Shown piece by piece: positions 54,691 to 63,599 of a stretch of DNA of 64,000 bases. Within the stretch, counting starts at the first letter, position 1, and every line of letters begins with the position of its first letter. The notes beneath the pieces were generated by a model, which had not been told where the DNA came from, searched no databases, and saw nothing but the letters and a program-made list of their open reading frames with translations. The stretch covers positions 420,353 to 484,352 of the forward strand of contig NZ_SJPR01000002.1 in assembly GCF_007859955.1 (NCBI RefSeq), read 5' to 3'. The translations under genes were made by a program, and so were the position numbers. Source of the DNA: Botrimarina colliarenosi. Lineage in GTDB: Bacteria; Planctomycetota; Planctomycetia; Pirellulales; Lacipirellulaceae.

Positions 54691-55071
54691 ATGGTCACAG
54701 AATCACGTGGCGTGCTGCGCTGGGCGGCCCGGCTGCTCGGCCTGCCACCGCTGTTGTTCGTTGCCGCCGAGGTTCTCAGCAACGGGCCGCCCGATCTGTC
54801 GGCCGCCTCGCCCCACGAGATGGGGCTGTTGGTCTGCTTGGCTACCGCCTTCGTCGGCCTGGCGGCGATCTGGCGATGGGAGCTGGCGGGAGGCCTCTTG
54901 ACCCTCACTGGCATGGCAGCGTTTTACGCCCTCCACTTCGCCGCGGTGGGCGATTTTCCCCATGGCGTTTCGCTGCCGATGCTCTTCGGACCGGGTTTCT
55001 TGGCGGTGACATCCTGGAGCCTCGCCCGGGTCGATCCGACCCTTCGCTTGCTGTCTGGGCAAGAGCGGTAA
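54691..55071 (+). CDS. Small four-helix membrane protein
   Basis: The 126-residue product contains about four hydrophobic helices (roughly 13-32, 43-62, 65-85 and 88-108) and short loops, with no catalytic motif. Similar small membrane proteins of unknown function are widespread, and the sequence weakly recalls the DUF7670 type. It is followed after 10 bp by an even smaller membrane protein and then the ABC exporter genes, so it is probably part of that operon. Its role, perhaps as an accessory membrane subunit, is inferred only from position. Confidence 0.65.
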   Translation: MVTESRGVLRWAARLLGLPPLLFVAAEVLSNGPPDLSAASPHEMGLLVCLATAFVGLAAIWRWELAGGLLTLTGMAAFYALHFAAVGDFPHGVSLPMLFGPGFLAVTSWSLARVDPTLRLLSGQER

Positions 55072-55081
55072 CAATCGGGGG

Positions 55082-55300
55082 ATGCTTCTACCCCGCTTCA
55101 CCCTCCGTACCGGCCTCCTTGGATTGACCGTCGGGTCGGTCGTGGCGATCGTCATCCGTGAGGCGGTGCTTGGCGCACCCTGGGCGATTGGCGTGACCGT
55201 CGCGTTGGGGTCGGTTGCCTTGTCCTTCACGCTACAGGCGATCGCGTTTGCCCTGTCGCTCGCCTTGAGCCGCTCCGGCGGCCGGGAGCCGCGTCGATGA
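55082..55300 (+). CDS. Very small two-helix membrane protein
   Basis: The 72-residue product has two hydrophobic helices (about 9-28 and 32-62) and a basic C-terminus. It starts 10 bp after the preceding membrane protein gene, and its stop overlaps the next start in ATGA. This tight packing supports it as a real gene despite its size. No family is recognised and no conserved motif is visible. A structural role beside the exporter subunits is possible. Confidence 0.6.
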   Translation: MLLPRFTLRTGLLGLTVGSVVAIVIREAVLGAPWAIGVTVALGSVALSFTLQAIAFALSLALSRSGGREPRR

Positions 55301-57534
55301 CAGGACTTGGCCGCGTCGGCTTGCTCTTCGCCTTTACGCAACTAATCATCACGGCCCCGGCCGCGGCGACCTCGGGCGGCGTCGTCGAGTTGCCGCCCGC
55401 CCGGAATGGGTCGCCGGCTTTCTCTCCGCGTCACGGACTCAATATTGAGCTCGACAGCCGCTGGCTCGACGCCGGCGGGTACCGGCCCGTGCGGGTGCGG
55501 TTCGACACCGCCACGCCCGCGGCGGTTGATCGGCTGCTGGCCGTCGAGCTGAAGTTTTCCGATTCGGGCCGCCCGGGCGACACGGACCTGACGGTACAGG
55601 ACGAAGTGCTGTTGCCCGGCGGCGCCGACTCGGTCGAGATGGTGGTGCGGTGCCCTTCGATCAGCGATTGGGCGCTGCATTGGTGGACCGTGCGGGTCGA
55701 CGGCGAAGTCGATCCAGCGCTGTCGACCGACATGAAGACCGCCATGCCACTGCCCACCACCGCCCGCGAGTCGATGTTCCGGCTGTTGCGGCCGACGCGT
55801 TCGGCGGGGAAGTCCACGACCGGCCTGGCGTCCGAACGCTCGACCGAACAGATCACGGTCGGACAGCGCGGCCGGTTTCTGATGGAACGGCTCACCTCGG
55901 AGTCGCTCGACTCTTGGATCGACTACGCGTCAGCGGAAGTCATCACGGTCGATCTGCCGACACTCCGCCGTTTTGCCGAGCGCCCCGAGTCGCAGGTGAC
56001 GGCCCTGCGACGGTGGCTTCTCGCCGGAGGGATGGTCTGGGTAGAGAACACCGGAGGAACCGCTCAGAACTACCGCGAGATCAACGAACTGCTGCGCTTA
56101 GAGCGTTGGCGGTTCACGACCACCGATGAAGCGCCTTCCGAGAAGGAGACGCCACCGCCCACGACACAAGCCGAGGAGACGGCGGAAGTCGCGTCGCAGG
56201 GTGAAACGCAGACGCCCAATGTCCGCGAACGCCGCGGGGGAACCACCCCGATCGAGGAGGCGCCGGGGTGGGGGTATTCGCAAGTGACCTTCGATGACCA
56301 GATCGAGGGGTTCGGTCCTCCGATCGACCGCATCCGGTCGCTCATCAACCAACAACGCCCCACCGATACGCGCGGGTGGTGCGCCCAACGCGAAGCCGGC
56401 TTCGGCCGTATCGTCGCGTTCGATCAGTTACCGTTCGACGTGCCCGATGCGCTAAGACGGGGCCCGTCGCGGCAAGTCATGGCGAGCTGGGAATCGTACC
56501 GCTGGAGCGCGCGACACGGTGTCGAGCCGGATGGCGCAAGCGCAGATTTCGGCAACTTGCTGATACCGGGCGTCGGCGTGGCGCCGGTCAACGAATTTCA
56601 GATTCTGATAACGTTGTTCGTTCTCGCCATTGGCCCGCTGAACTACTGGCTTCTGTGGCGGCGGCAACAGCTGCACCTGCTGGTTTTGACGACGCCGCTC
56701 TACGCGTGCGTTGCGACGCTCGGCTTGGTCGCCTACGCGGCGGTAGCCGACGGATTCGGAGTCAAAGCGCGGGTCCGGAGCATTACGCTCCTCGATCAAA
56801 CGACGGGGGAGGCGGCCAGTTGGAGCCGGGTGTCGCACTACGCCGCGACCCTGCCCGACGAACCAATGACCCTCCCCGCCGACACGGCGATCTACCCGCT
56901 GGAACCGATTTGGGAGTCGGCCTTTGCCGAGCGAGAGGCGGCGCGGACCCTCCGGTGGGTGGGAGATCAGCAGGTGCTCGGCAGTGGTTGGGCGCCCCCC
57001 CGGACGACCGTCCAGCATCTGTTGGTGCGGTGTCGCACGTCGCCGGCGAGAGTCGAGCTGACGGGGCAGGGGAGTAACGTTCGAATCGCGAACCGGCTCG
57101 GAGCGCCGATTGATCTGATCGTCGTCCGCGACAGCGAGGGGGGCTGGCTACGCGCCGTCGCGGTCACGGAGGGAGCCACCGCCAATCTTGAACCGGTTGA
57201 GCGGCTCGACGCCATGCAGTCGTTTCGCACACTGGCGATTTCGAATATTCCGACGTCGCCGGCCGGCGCCGGCAAAGCGGTCGAGGACACCCTCGAGCGG
57301 CTCGGCGCGTCGCGCGACATCCGGCGCATGCAACGGACGTTGCCCGCATCCGCCGTTGGCGACAACCTGGCGAACCGTGTGATCGACGCCCTGACAGGCA
57401 TCGACGGCGGGCGCAGCCTCGATGTGCCGCCGCAGAGCTATGTCGCGGTCACCACCCGGGCGGTCGAGACGCCCCTTGGATGGGACTCGGTCGATGAGCT
57501 AGGCAGTTTCCATATCGTCGTGGGGAGGTGGTGA
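55297..57534 (+). CDS. GldG/DUF4350-like membrane protein of the ABC exporter operon
   Basis: The 745-residue protein has a signal-like N-terminus and an extracytoplasmic beta domain (about 45-170). A region resembling the class I amidotransferase-like fold of GldG/DUF4350 proteins follows (about 205-275, with VDLPTLRRFAERP and LLAGGMVWVENTGG). Two membrane helices lie near residues 430-475 (NEFQILITLFVLAIGPLNYWLL and the next), and a C-terminal extracytoplasmic part completes it. Such proteins accompany ABC-2 transporters in gliding and export systems. It begins in ATGA overlap with the small membrane gene, and the ATPase gene starts 1 bp after its stop. Direct partnership with the exporter is likely; the cargo is unknown. 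Confidence 0.68.
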   Translation: MTGLGRVGLLFAFTQLIITAPAAATSGGVVELPPARNGSPAFSPRHGLNIELDSRWLDAGGYRPVRVRFDTATPAAVDRLLAVELKFSDSGRPGDTDLTVQDEVLLPGGADSVEMVVRCPSISDWALHWWTVRVDGEVDPALSTDMKTAMPLPTTARESMFRLLRPTRSAGKSTTGLASERSTEQITVGQRGRFLMERLTSESLDSWIDYASAEVITVDLPTLRRFAERPESQVTALRRWLLAGGMVWVENTGGTAQNYREINELLRLERWRFTTTDEAPSEKETPPPTTQAEETAEVASQGETQTPNVRERRGGTTPIEEAPGWGYSQVTFDDQIEGFGPPIDRIRSLINQQRPTDTRGWCAQREAGFGRIVAFDQLPFDVPDALRRGPSRQVMASWESYRWSARHGVEPDGASADFGNLLIPGVGVAPVNEFQILITLFVLAIGPLNYWLLWRRQQLHLLVLTTPLYACVATLGLVAYAAVADGFGVKARVRSITLLDQTTGEAASWSRVSHYAATLPDEPMTLPADTAIYPLEPIWESAFAEREAARTLRWVGDQQVLGSGWAPPRTTVQHLLVRCRTSPARVELTGQGSNVRIANRLGAPIDLIVVRDSEGGWLRAVAVTEGATANLEPVERLDAMQSFRTLAISNIPTSPAGAGKAVEDTLERLGASRDIRRMQRTLPASAVGDNLANRVIDALTGIDGGRSLDVPPQSYVAVTTRAVETPLGWDSVDELGSFHIVVGRW

Positions 57535-57535
57535 G

Positions 57536-58561
57536 ATGACGACCAACGCCACCGTCACCGCGGCCTCGGGCCGCCCGCTGCGGACGCCCAAGGCGTCGTC
57601 GGGGCCCCCGATCGAGCTCCGCCACGTCCATCGCTGGTTCGGTTCGACGCACGCCGTCAACGACGTGTCGTTTATCGTCGAGAAGGGCGAGGTGTTCGGC
57701 TACATCGGCCCGAACGGCGCCGGCAAGACCACCAGCATGCGAATCCTCTCGACCCTCGATGAGCCGTCATCCGGCGACGCCTCGGTCGATGGCTTTAGCG
57801 TGATTGACGATCCCGACCGCGTCCGCTCGCGACTCGGCTTCATGCCGGACTATTTCGGCGCGTACCAGAACGTCAACGTCTGGGAGTACCTCGATTTCTT
57901 CGCCCGCGCGTACGGGCTACGGGGGACCGAGCGTCGCCGTGCGATCGAGTCGACGATGGACTTCACCGGGCTCGACGAACTCGCGCGAAAGCCGATCGAT
58001 GGGCTCTCGAAAGGAATGAAGCAACGGCTCTGCCTGGGCCGGACGATGATTCACGACCCCTCGGTGATGGTCCTGGATGAGCCCGCTGCCGGACTCGATC
58101 CCCGCGCGCGTATTGAGTTGCGCGAAATGATCTCACGCCTCGCCGAAGCGGGGAAAGCGATCCTGATCAGCTCGCACATCCTCACGGAACTCGCGGAGAT
58201 ATGCGACCGCGTCGCGATCATTGAGCGCGGGCAGCTGATCGCCGTCGGCACCGTCGATGAGATCAGCGGCTGCGTGGAAGAAGAGATCACCGTCCGACTC
58301 CGCGTCACCAACGATCGGGCGTCGCATGATCAAACGGCAGTGATTCCCTGGCTATCGCGGCACGCCCACGTCAAGACCGTCGTCGCAACTAAGGAAGGGG
58401 TCACGTTCCACCTCGTCACGGAACAACCCCAGCGTGACGCAACGCTGGCCGGACTGCTGGCCGAGCTGATCGGCGCCGGCTTCGGCGTGACCGAGTTCAC
58501 TTCGCGCGGCAAGTCGCTTGAGGATGTCTTCCTCCACGTGACGAAGGGGCGTGTGCAATGA
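57536..58561 (+). CDS. ABC transporter ATP-binding protein
   Basis: The 341-residue protein is an ABC-2-type ATPase subunit. It has a Walker A motif (GPNGAGKTT, about 61-69), a modified signature (GLSKGMKQR), Walker B (VMVLDEPAAGLD) and the switch histidine in LISSHIL. About 100 residues follow the nucleotide-binding core, as in many exporters. It should power translocation through the permease encoded next; the two genes overlap in ATGA. The first 25 residues are low in complexity and poorly conserved in such proteins, so a later start is possible, though the ATG at 57536 fits the operon spacing. Confidence 0.93.
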   Translation: MTTNATVTAASGRPLRTPKASSGPPIELRHVHRWFGSTHAVNDVSFIVEKGEVFGYIGPNGAGKTTSMRILSTLDEPSSGDASVDGFSVIDDPDRVRSRLGFMPDYFGAYQNVNVWEYLDFFARAYGLRGTERRRAIESTMDFTGLDELARKPIDGLSKGMKQRLCLGRTMIHDPSVMVLDEPAAGLDPRARIELREMISRLAEAGKAILISSHILTELAEICDRVAIIERGQLIAVGTVDEISGCVEEEITVRLRVTNDRASHDQTAVIPWLSRHAHVKTVVATKEGVTFHLVTEQPQRDATLAGLLAELIGAGFGVTEFTSRGKSLEDVFLHVTKGRVQ

Positions 58562-60192
58562 CGACCTTGCCCCCGCAGAACGAGATGGCGGACGCCGCCC
58601 AGCCGGGCCGGCTGAATCGCTGGCTCGAGTCGGCCGGCGACCGTCTCAACCCGATCCTCGTCAAAGAGACGCGTCAGTCGCTGAAGAGTCGGCAGTTCAC
58701 GCTGTGGTTCGTTCTACTGCTGATTGGCTGCTGGGTCACCACGATCGGCGCCATCGCGATGGTCGGGCCCAGCATCTACTACGTCTCGGCGGGCGGCTAT
58801 TTGCTCTATGTTTATTACGTGATCTTGGCGTTGCCGCTGGTCGTCGTGACGCCGTTCTCAGCCTACCGGTCGCTATCGAGTGAGCACGAGGACAACACCC
58901 GCGATCTGCTCGAAGTCTCGAGCCTGTCGCCCCGCCAGGTGATCAATGGCAAACTCGGCAGCGCTCTGCTGCAGATCGTCATCTATCTTTCGGCCCTCGC
59001 GCCATGCATCGCTTTCACTTACTTGTTGCGCGGCGTTGACCTGACGACGATTGGCCTGTTGCTGGCGTATGCGGTGCTCGCTTCGATCGGCCTCTCTGCG
59101 GTCGGGCTCGTTATCGCCGCCGCGACACGGCAGAAGTACGCCCAGGTGGTGATGTCAGTCGGCTTCGCCGGATTGCTCTTCCTCGCCTACTCAGGCCTCC
59201 TCGCGGCGGCCGCCGCGGTCCGCGGGTGGGAGAGCCGCTGGCTGCATAGCGAAGAGAACTGGTGGCTCCACCTCGCGCTGCTCTGTCTCTATGCGACGTC
59301 GTTCGGCGTGGTCTACACCGCCGCGATCTCGTTGACCACCTTTACCGCCGCCAACCGCTCGACGGGGCTTCGTAAGGCCGCCTTTATTCAGCAGGCGTTT
59401 TTTGTCGCCTGGATCGGGGGCGCCGTCGCCGCAGGGGCGCCCTACGATGGCGTCTTCGTCGCGCTGGTCGTCGCGGCGGTCTATTGGTTTGCGGCCGGCG
59501 CTTTGATGTCGGGCGAAGCGCCCCTGCTGAGTCTGCGCGTCCGCCGCTCGCTGCCGACGAGTCTCCTCGGACGGGCCGTGAGGAGTTGGTTCAGTCCGGG
59601 GAGCGGATCGGGCTATGTCTTTGCCGTCTGTAACGTCGCGACCCTCGCCTTGATGGTGGTCATCGCCGTTTACTCCACCGCGATCCCCGGCAACTTTGCT
59701 CCCGCGCAAACCGCCAAGGCGACGTTCCTCTTGGTGAGCTACTTCGCCGCCTACCTGGGACTGGGACGCCTTGCGGTCGATGGCTTGCGCCGCGTAACAG
59801 ATATGTCGACGCTCGGGGGCTTTCTGATCCAAGTGCTCTTCGCGCTATTCGGATCGGGGCTGCCGTTTGTAATTCGGACATTGAGCGAGCGGGTCCGTGT
59901 CGCCGATTGGTTGGCTATCACCGCCTCAAGCCCGTCGTGGAATGTGCCCCGCGTGCTCAATGGTGAATTGCCATCCGACGTCGAGATCACGCTGCTCATT
60001 GCCGTCGGCGCGGTGGCCATGGCGGTCTTCTTGGTGAACCTCGCCATGGCGGGCTACGAGGCCCGACAGATGCGGGTCGCCATCCCGAAACGAGTTTTGG
60101 AAGACGACCGCGAGCTGCAGCCTGAACCGGAGTCGCGTGTCACCAACCCGTGGGGCGACCGACCCGAGCCCGCAACCGAAGCGAGCCGGTAG
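58558..60192 (+). CDS. ABC-2-type permease
   Basis: The 544-residue protein has about 12 hydrophobic segments. The first begins near residue 47, and a conserved PILVKETRQSLKSRQF stretch lies just before it, as in ABC-2 and GldF-like permeases. It forms the membrane channel for the ATPase encoded directly upstream, with which it overlaps by ATGA. The final 35 residues are hydrophilic and variable. Export of a lipid, polymer or peptide is possible; no cargo gene is evident. The operon ends here, followed by a tandem repeat and convergent pilus genes. Confidence 0.88.
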   Translation: MTTLPPQNEMADAAQPGRLNRWLESAGDRLNPILVKETRQSLKSRQFTLWFVLLLIGCWVTTIGAIAMVGPSIYYVSAGGYLLYVYYVILALPLVVVTPFSAYRSLSSEHEDNTRDLLEVSSLSPRQVINGKLGSALLQIVIYLSALAPCIAFTYLLRGVDLTTIGLLLAYAVLASIGLSAVGLVIAAATRQKYAQVVMSVGFAGLLFLAYSGLLAAAAAVRGWESRWLHSEENWWLHLALLCLYATSFGVVYTAAISLTTFTAANRSTGLRKAAFIQQAFFVAWIGGAVAAGAPYDGVFVALVVAAVYWFAAGALMSGEAPLLSLRVRRSLPTSLLGRAVRSWFSPGSGSGYVFAVCNVATLALMVVIAVYSTAIPGNFAPAQTAKATFLLVSYFAAYLGLGRLAVDGLRRVTDMSTLGGFLIQVLFALFGSGLPFVIRTLSERVRVADWLAITASSPSWNVPRVLNGELPSDVEITLLIAVGAVAMAVFLVNLAMAGYEARQMRVAIPKRVLEDDRELQPEPESRVTNPWGDRPEPATEASR

Positions 60193-60197
60193 AGTTT

Positions 60198-60239
60198 ACT
60201 ACTCGATCGACACTACTCGATCGACACTACTCGATCGAC
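60198..60239. repeat. Three perfect 14-bp tandem repeats at a convergent gene junction
   Basis: ACTACTCGATCGAC occurs three times head to tail, without mismatch. Each unit contains the 8-bp palindrome TCGATCGA. The array starts five bases after the permease stop, and its last copy covers the stop and final codons of the convergent PilP-like gene. Confidence 0.9.
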
Positions 60240-60748
60240 GCGGTCCAGCGACTCCGCCCCCGTTGCAGCACGGCGCGCGGGGGGTCGATCGAGATGACGG
60301 TGACACCGGCCGATTCCTCGCCGCTTGAGAGCGGCTTAATGACGCCATTGATCGTCAATAGGGCCCGTGGCTCATCGAGGTTCGCGAAACCCATCAAGAC
60401 GACGCTGTCGGCCGACTCGTCGCCCGAATTGCGAGCGGCGCGCGGCGCCAGCTTGCGGGGCTCGAAGAGGTTGGTCCGTTCCGGGAACGGCGGCGTATAG
60501 GCAACCGCAACGGGCGGCGGCGTTGGCGACTTCTTGGCCGTGTCGGCCGGTTGCTTGGCGGCGTCTTCAGCTGCCTCGGTCACCGCTTCGGCGTTCGCGG
60601 CGGCCGCCTCGATCGGGTTCAACGGCGCCGGTGAGTTCCCAACCGTATCGACACCCTCCCCGCAGCCGCTCGCCAGCAGGGCGAGCAGCGTGACGCTGAG
60701 GGCGGCGGGTCGGACGAAAGTCACGTTGCAGCTGCGTTGGGAGAACAT
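60227..60748 (-). CDS. PilP-like pilus assembly lipoprotein
   Basis: The 173-residue product has a lipoprotein signal (SGC, with lipidated Cys29), an alanine-rich linker and a short beta domain (about 110-170). This domain begins near NLFEPRKL and contains GFANLDEPRALLTINGVIKPL. This pattern resembles PilP, the inner-membrane lipoprotein that connects PilN/PilO with the secretin in type IV pili. Its position 114 bp after the secretin gene and in the same unit as PilN- and PilO-like genes supports this. The ATG at 60748 gives a proper lipoprotein leader. Its last codons lie in the 14-bp tandem repeat. The family assignment is inferred rather than certain. Confidence 0.62.
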   Translation of the reverse strand: MFSQRSCNVTFVRPAALSVTLLALLASGCGEGVDTVGNSPAPLNPIEAAAANAEAVTEAAEDAAKQPADTAKKSPTPPPVAVAYTPPFPERTNLFEPRKLAPRAARNSGDESADSVVLMGFANLDEPRALLTINGVIKPLSSGEESAGVTVISIDPPRAVLQRGRSRWTASIE

Positions 60749-60861
60749 CGAAAATCCGGAAGGGTCCGCCCCAAACTCTAGCTTGCCGTCGCCGGCCGCT
60801 AGGCAGCAACAGGTAGCCCGCCGAGGCCGATCGCACCCGCCTAATCCGCGCAACCCGACCC

Positions 60862-62940
60862 CTATCGCCAGAACTGCCAGAAGCTTTTCTTCGCCTCTTG
60901 ACGCTCCGCGGCCGGCTCCGGTGAGGGGCTCGAGGTCAATCGCTGTCGATCCGGATAGACGCTCCCCGTCGCCCGGAACCGCGAGTCGTAATCCATCCGC
61001 ATCGGCTCGGTCTTGTCAACTTGCCCCGTTGCGTTCCCGGCAAGAGCTGCTTGGTTGACACCGCTAGCCGGGGGTAAACGGTAGACGTCTCGCCTTGTCT
61101 GCGACGGGAGCGGGGTGATGTCGCTCGACGCCGAGTCGAGCGGCTCGGGCGAGGGGATCGGCTCAAGGACGTCCGAGGGCGCCGTCTCGTAAGGTGGTTG
61201 CCGACCTTCTAGAGACGGCGGCGCGATTTCTGGCGCCATCTGGAAGGCCGGCCCTTCGACGTCAACCGGCAAGCAGTCGCAGCCGTTATTTTGACCGCAG
61301 GTCGGACATCCCTCCGCCGGTGGGATCCGCTCCAAGCGGCAATTGACGGTGTCGGAGGTGAGACGGTCGCGTTCGTCCAGCCCGTCGCTGTAGCCGACGA
61401 TCTCTGGCGTAATAAACACAACCAACTCGCTCTCGACGATCCGCGTCTCCCGCGAACGGAAGAGCCGGCCGATGTAGCGAACGTCCTTCAGTAGCGGCAC
61501 GCCATTGAAGTTGCCGACGTCGGTCCGCTGGCGGAGACCGGCGATCATGATCGTCTGGCCATTGAGCACGCGGACCCGTGTCGTGGCCCGCCGCGTCTCG
61601 ACGATCGGCTGGTTGTCACCGGGGGTGTACCCCGCCAGACGGCTGAACTCGGGGGCGACCGTCAGATCGATTGTCGTGTCGCGGGAAATCTTCGGCGTGA
61701 CATCAAGCTTGATGCCGACTTCCTTGAAGGCGGTCGTTCCGATGTTGCCGCCGCCGGTCGTCTGCGTCAGTTGTTGGAACGGGATCTCAGAGATGCTCTC
61801 GATATTAGCCGCCTCGTTGTCCATCACCGTGACGTTCGGGTCGGCTAGTAGGCGAGAGTCTTCCGCCTCCTGCAGCGCGACAACCAGGGCGCTGAGATTG
61901 AGGTCCCCCTCGATGCTGTAGAAATTGAAGGCGCCACCGGACCCCGTCGCGGTCAGCGGCGCCGCGGTCTGTGTTAAGAAGCGGAGGCCGGAGCTCTTGC
62001 CGGTCGCGACACCGGCTGCGTCGATCGAGCCGTTCGATATCCCATTCCAATTGATGCCGATTTTCTCCATGTCGGAGAGGCTGATGTCGTAGATCAAGGC
62101 CTTGATGTTGACCTGCGGTCGCGGTCGATCGAGCTTCGACAGCACCGACTCGACCATCCGGATGTTGTCGGAATAGTCGACCACCAGCAGACGATCGTCC
62201 CCCTCGACGGCCGAGGTCCGTCCGTCGGCGCTGAGGATCACGTCAATCGCCGTACTGGCTTGGACCGCGGAGATATAATGGGTCCGGAAGTAGGCGACCT
62301 CCAATTGCTTCGGCCCGCCCCCCGCGACGCCCACTCCCCGCGACGCGGCGTCGAGCTGCTGAACCAGTTCGCGGATCATCTCGACCCGATCGGCGAAGTC
62401 GACGACGAGCAACGCGCCGGCGGTCGGAAGCGCTTGGACCTGCCCCTGCGGCGTGCTCATCAAGCGGGCGGCCTCGACCAGCTCGTTGATGTCCGTCATG
62501 CCGACGGGGATCGTCTCGGAGACGAAGAACGGGTTGATCTGCCCGAGGTCCTGCAGACGGCTGACAATCAGGCTGCCGCCGACCGGGCGGTAGGCGTAGC
62601 CGTTCGACAGCAAGATCGTGTCGAGGATGTCGCGGAGCGGCGCGTCTTTGAAGACGCCGTTGACGGAGCCTTCGACCTTCGCCGCAACGATGTTGACGCC
62701 CCAAAGCTCGCTGATGGTGAACAGGGCGGTCTCGAGGGTCGCGTCTCGCAGTGTCAAGTCGCCCCGGCGACGGAGCGACTCGACCACCTTGGCCGAGGCG
62801 GCGGATCGGCTCGCGCCCGAGCCGGCCGGCGGCGGCCCCTGGGCGTGGCTCGCGAGGGCGCTAGCCAGAATGATAACGGCGCAGCCGACCACGCCAGCCA
62901 TGCGAGCGGCAATCGCGGTCCGTTGCGTTCGTTTCACCAT
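60862..62940 (-). CDS. Secretin (PilQ/GspD family)
   Basis: Secretins form the outer-membrane channel of type IV pili and type II secretion systems. The 692-residue protein has a signal peptide and an STN-like domain (about 55-120). N-type domains follow (about 125-280), then the secretin domain (about 330-515) with the signature region IMIAGLRQRTD, VPLLKDVRYIGRLF and VVFITPEIV. A long proline-rich tail of about 170 residues with a small cysteine cluster (CPTCGQNNGCDC, about residue 545) is unusual for the family. It follows the PilO-like gene by 32 bp on the same strand. Confidence 0.9.
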   Translation of the reverse strand: MVKRTQRTAIAARMAGVVGCAVIILASALASHAQGPPPAGSGASRSAASAKVVESLRRRGDLTLRDATLETALFTISELWGVNIVAAKVEGSVNGVFKDAPLRDILDTILLSNGYAYRPVGGSLIVSRLQDLGQINPFFVSETIPVGMTDINELVEAARLMSTPQGQVQALPTAGALLVVDFADRVEMIRELVQQLDAASRGVGVAGGGPKQLEVAYFRTHYISAVQASTAIDVILSADGRTSAVEGDDRLLVVDYSDNIRMVESVLSKLDRPRPQVNIKALIYDISLSDMEKIGINWNGISNGSIDAAGVATGKSSGLRFLTQTAAPLTATGSGGAFNFYSIEGDLNLSALVVALQEAEDSRLLADPNVTVMDNEAANIESISEIPFQQLTQTTGGGNIGTTAFKEVGIKLDVTPKISRDTTIDLTVAPEFSRLAGYTPGDNQPIVETRRATTRVRVLNGQTIMIAGLRQRTDVGNFNGVPLLKDVRYIGRLFRSRETRIVESELVVFITPEIVGYSDGLDERDRLTSDTVNCRLERIPPAEGCPTCGQNNGCDCLPVDVEGPAFQMAPEIAPPSLEGRQPPYETAPSDVLEPIPSPEPLDSASSDITPLPSQTRRDVYRLPPASGVNQAALAGNATGQVDKTEPMRMDYDSRFRATGSVYPDRQRLTSSPSPEPAAERQEAKKSFWQFWR

Positions 62941-62972
62941 AGGTCATCCTTGACCACGCCCTGCGTCGGGCG

Positions 62973-63599
62973 CTAAGCCACGTCGCTCGTGCGTACTAGC
63001 GCGAAGTACCAGAGCGTCAACTCAAGCTGAAGCTCTTGGGCGTTCCGCGCCATCGGTTTTAACTCAATATTGCTAGCGTGCTTGAGTCGTCGATCAACAT
63101 CGATCGCCTTTAGCAACGCTACTAGTTCGTTCGACGACCCCGTCACGCTGAACGTCACCGCCCTGGTCTGCAGCTGAAACGGGGTTGCTTTACTCTTGTT
63201 GGTGGGTCCCGTCGGTGAGATCGGGTTCTCGTCGTCTGACCAAGGCCGGAGCGACGGGTTTGCAAGGTCAATCCTTCTCACTTGACAACCCGACTGGCGA
63301 GCCGCATCCACCAGCCATGTCCGCAGGCTGGCCAACTGTGACTCGTCGACGACTCGCTGCCGGAGCCGCTCCAGCTTTTGTTCTTTCGCGCTGTACTCCC
63401 GCTCGTAGACCGGCAATTGCGCGGCGGAAGCCTCCGCCTGCGTTAGCTCGGCCTGCAGTTCGGATCGTTCCGATCGCTCCGCAATTAGTAGATCGACTTG
63501 CGGCAGCGCGCTCGCGAGGGCGAGCACGCATGTGACGGCTGTAACGATTAGCCAGCGGTGCGGGCTGGCCGCCAAGCGTTCTGCGATGGTCTGGATCAT
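62973..63599 (-). CDS. PilO/GspM-like inner-membrane protein
   Basis: The 208-residue protein has one N-terminal membrane helix (about 17-38), a coiled coil (about 40-90) and a ferredoxin-like beta/alpha domain (about 90-200). This is the topology of PilO and GspM, which form the inner-membrane platform of type IV pili or type II secretion. Its start overlaps the stop of the PilN-like gene in ATGA. Coupling with the PilN-like protein upstream and the secretin downstream supports the call. Sequence conservation in this family is low, so PilO and GspM cannot be told apart here. Confidence 0.75.
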   Translation of the reverse strand: MIQTIAERLAASPHRWLIVTAVTCVLALASALPQVDLLIAERSERSELQAELTQAEASAAQLPVYEREYSAKEQKLERLRQRVVDESQLASLRTWLVDAARQSGCQVRRIDLANPSLRPWSDDENPISPTGPTNKSKATPFQLQTRAVTFSVTGSSNELVALLKAIDVDRRLKHASNIELKPMARNAQELQLELTLWYFALVRTSDVA

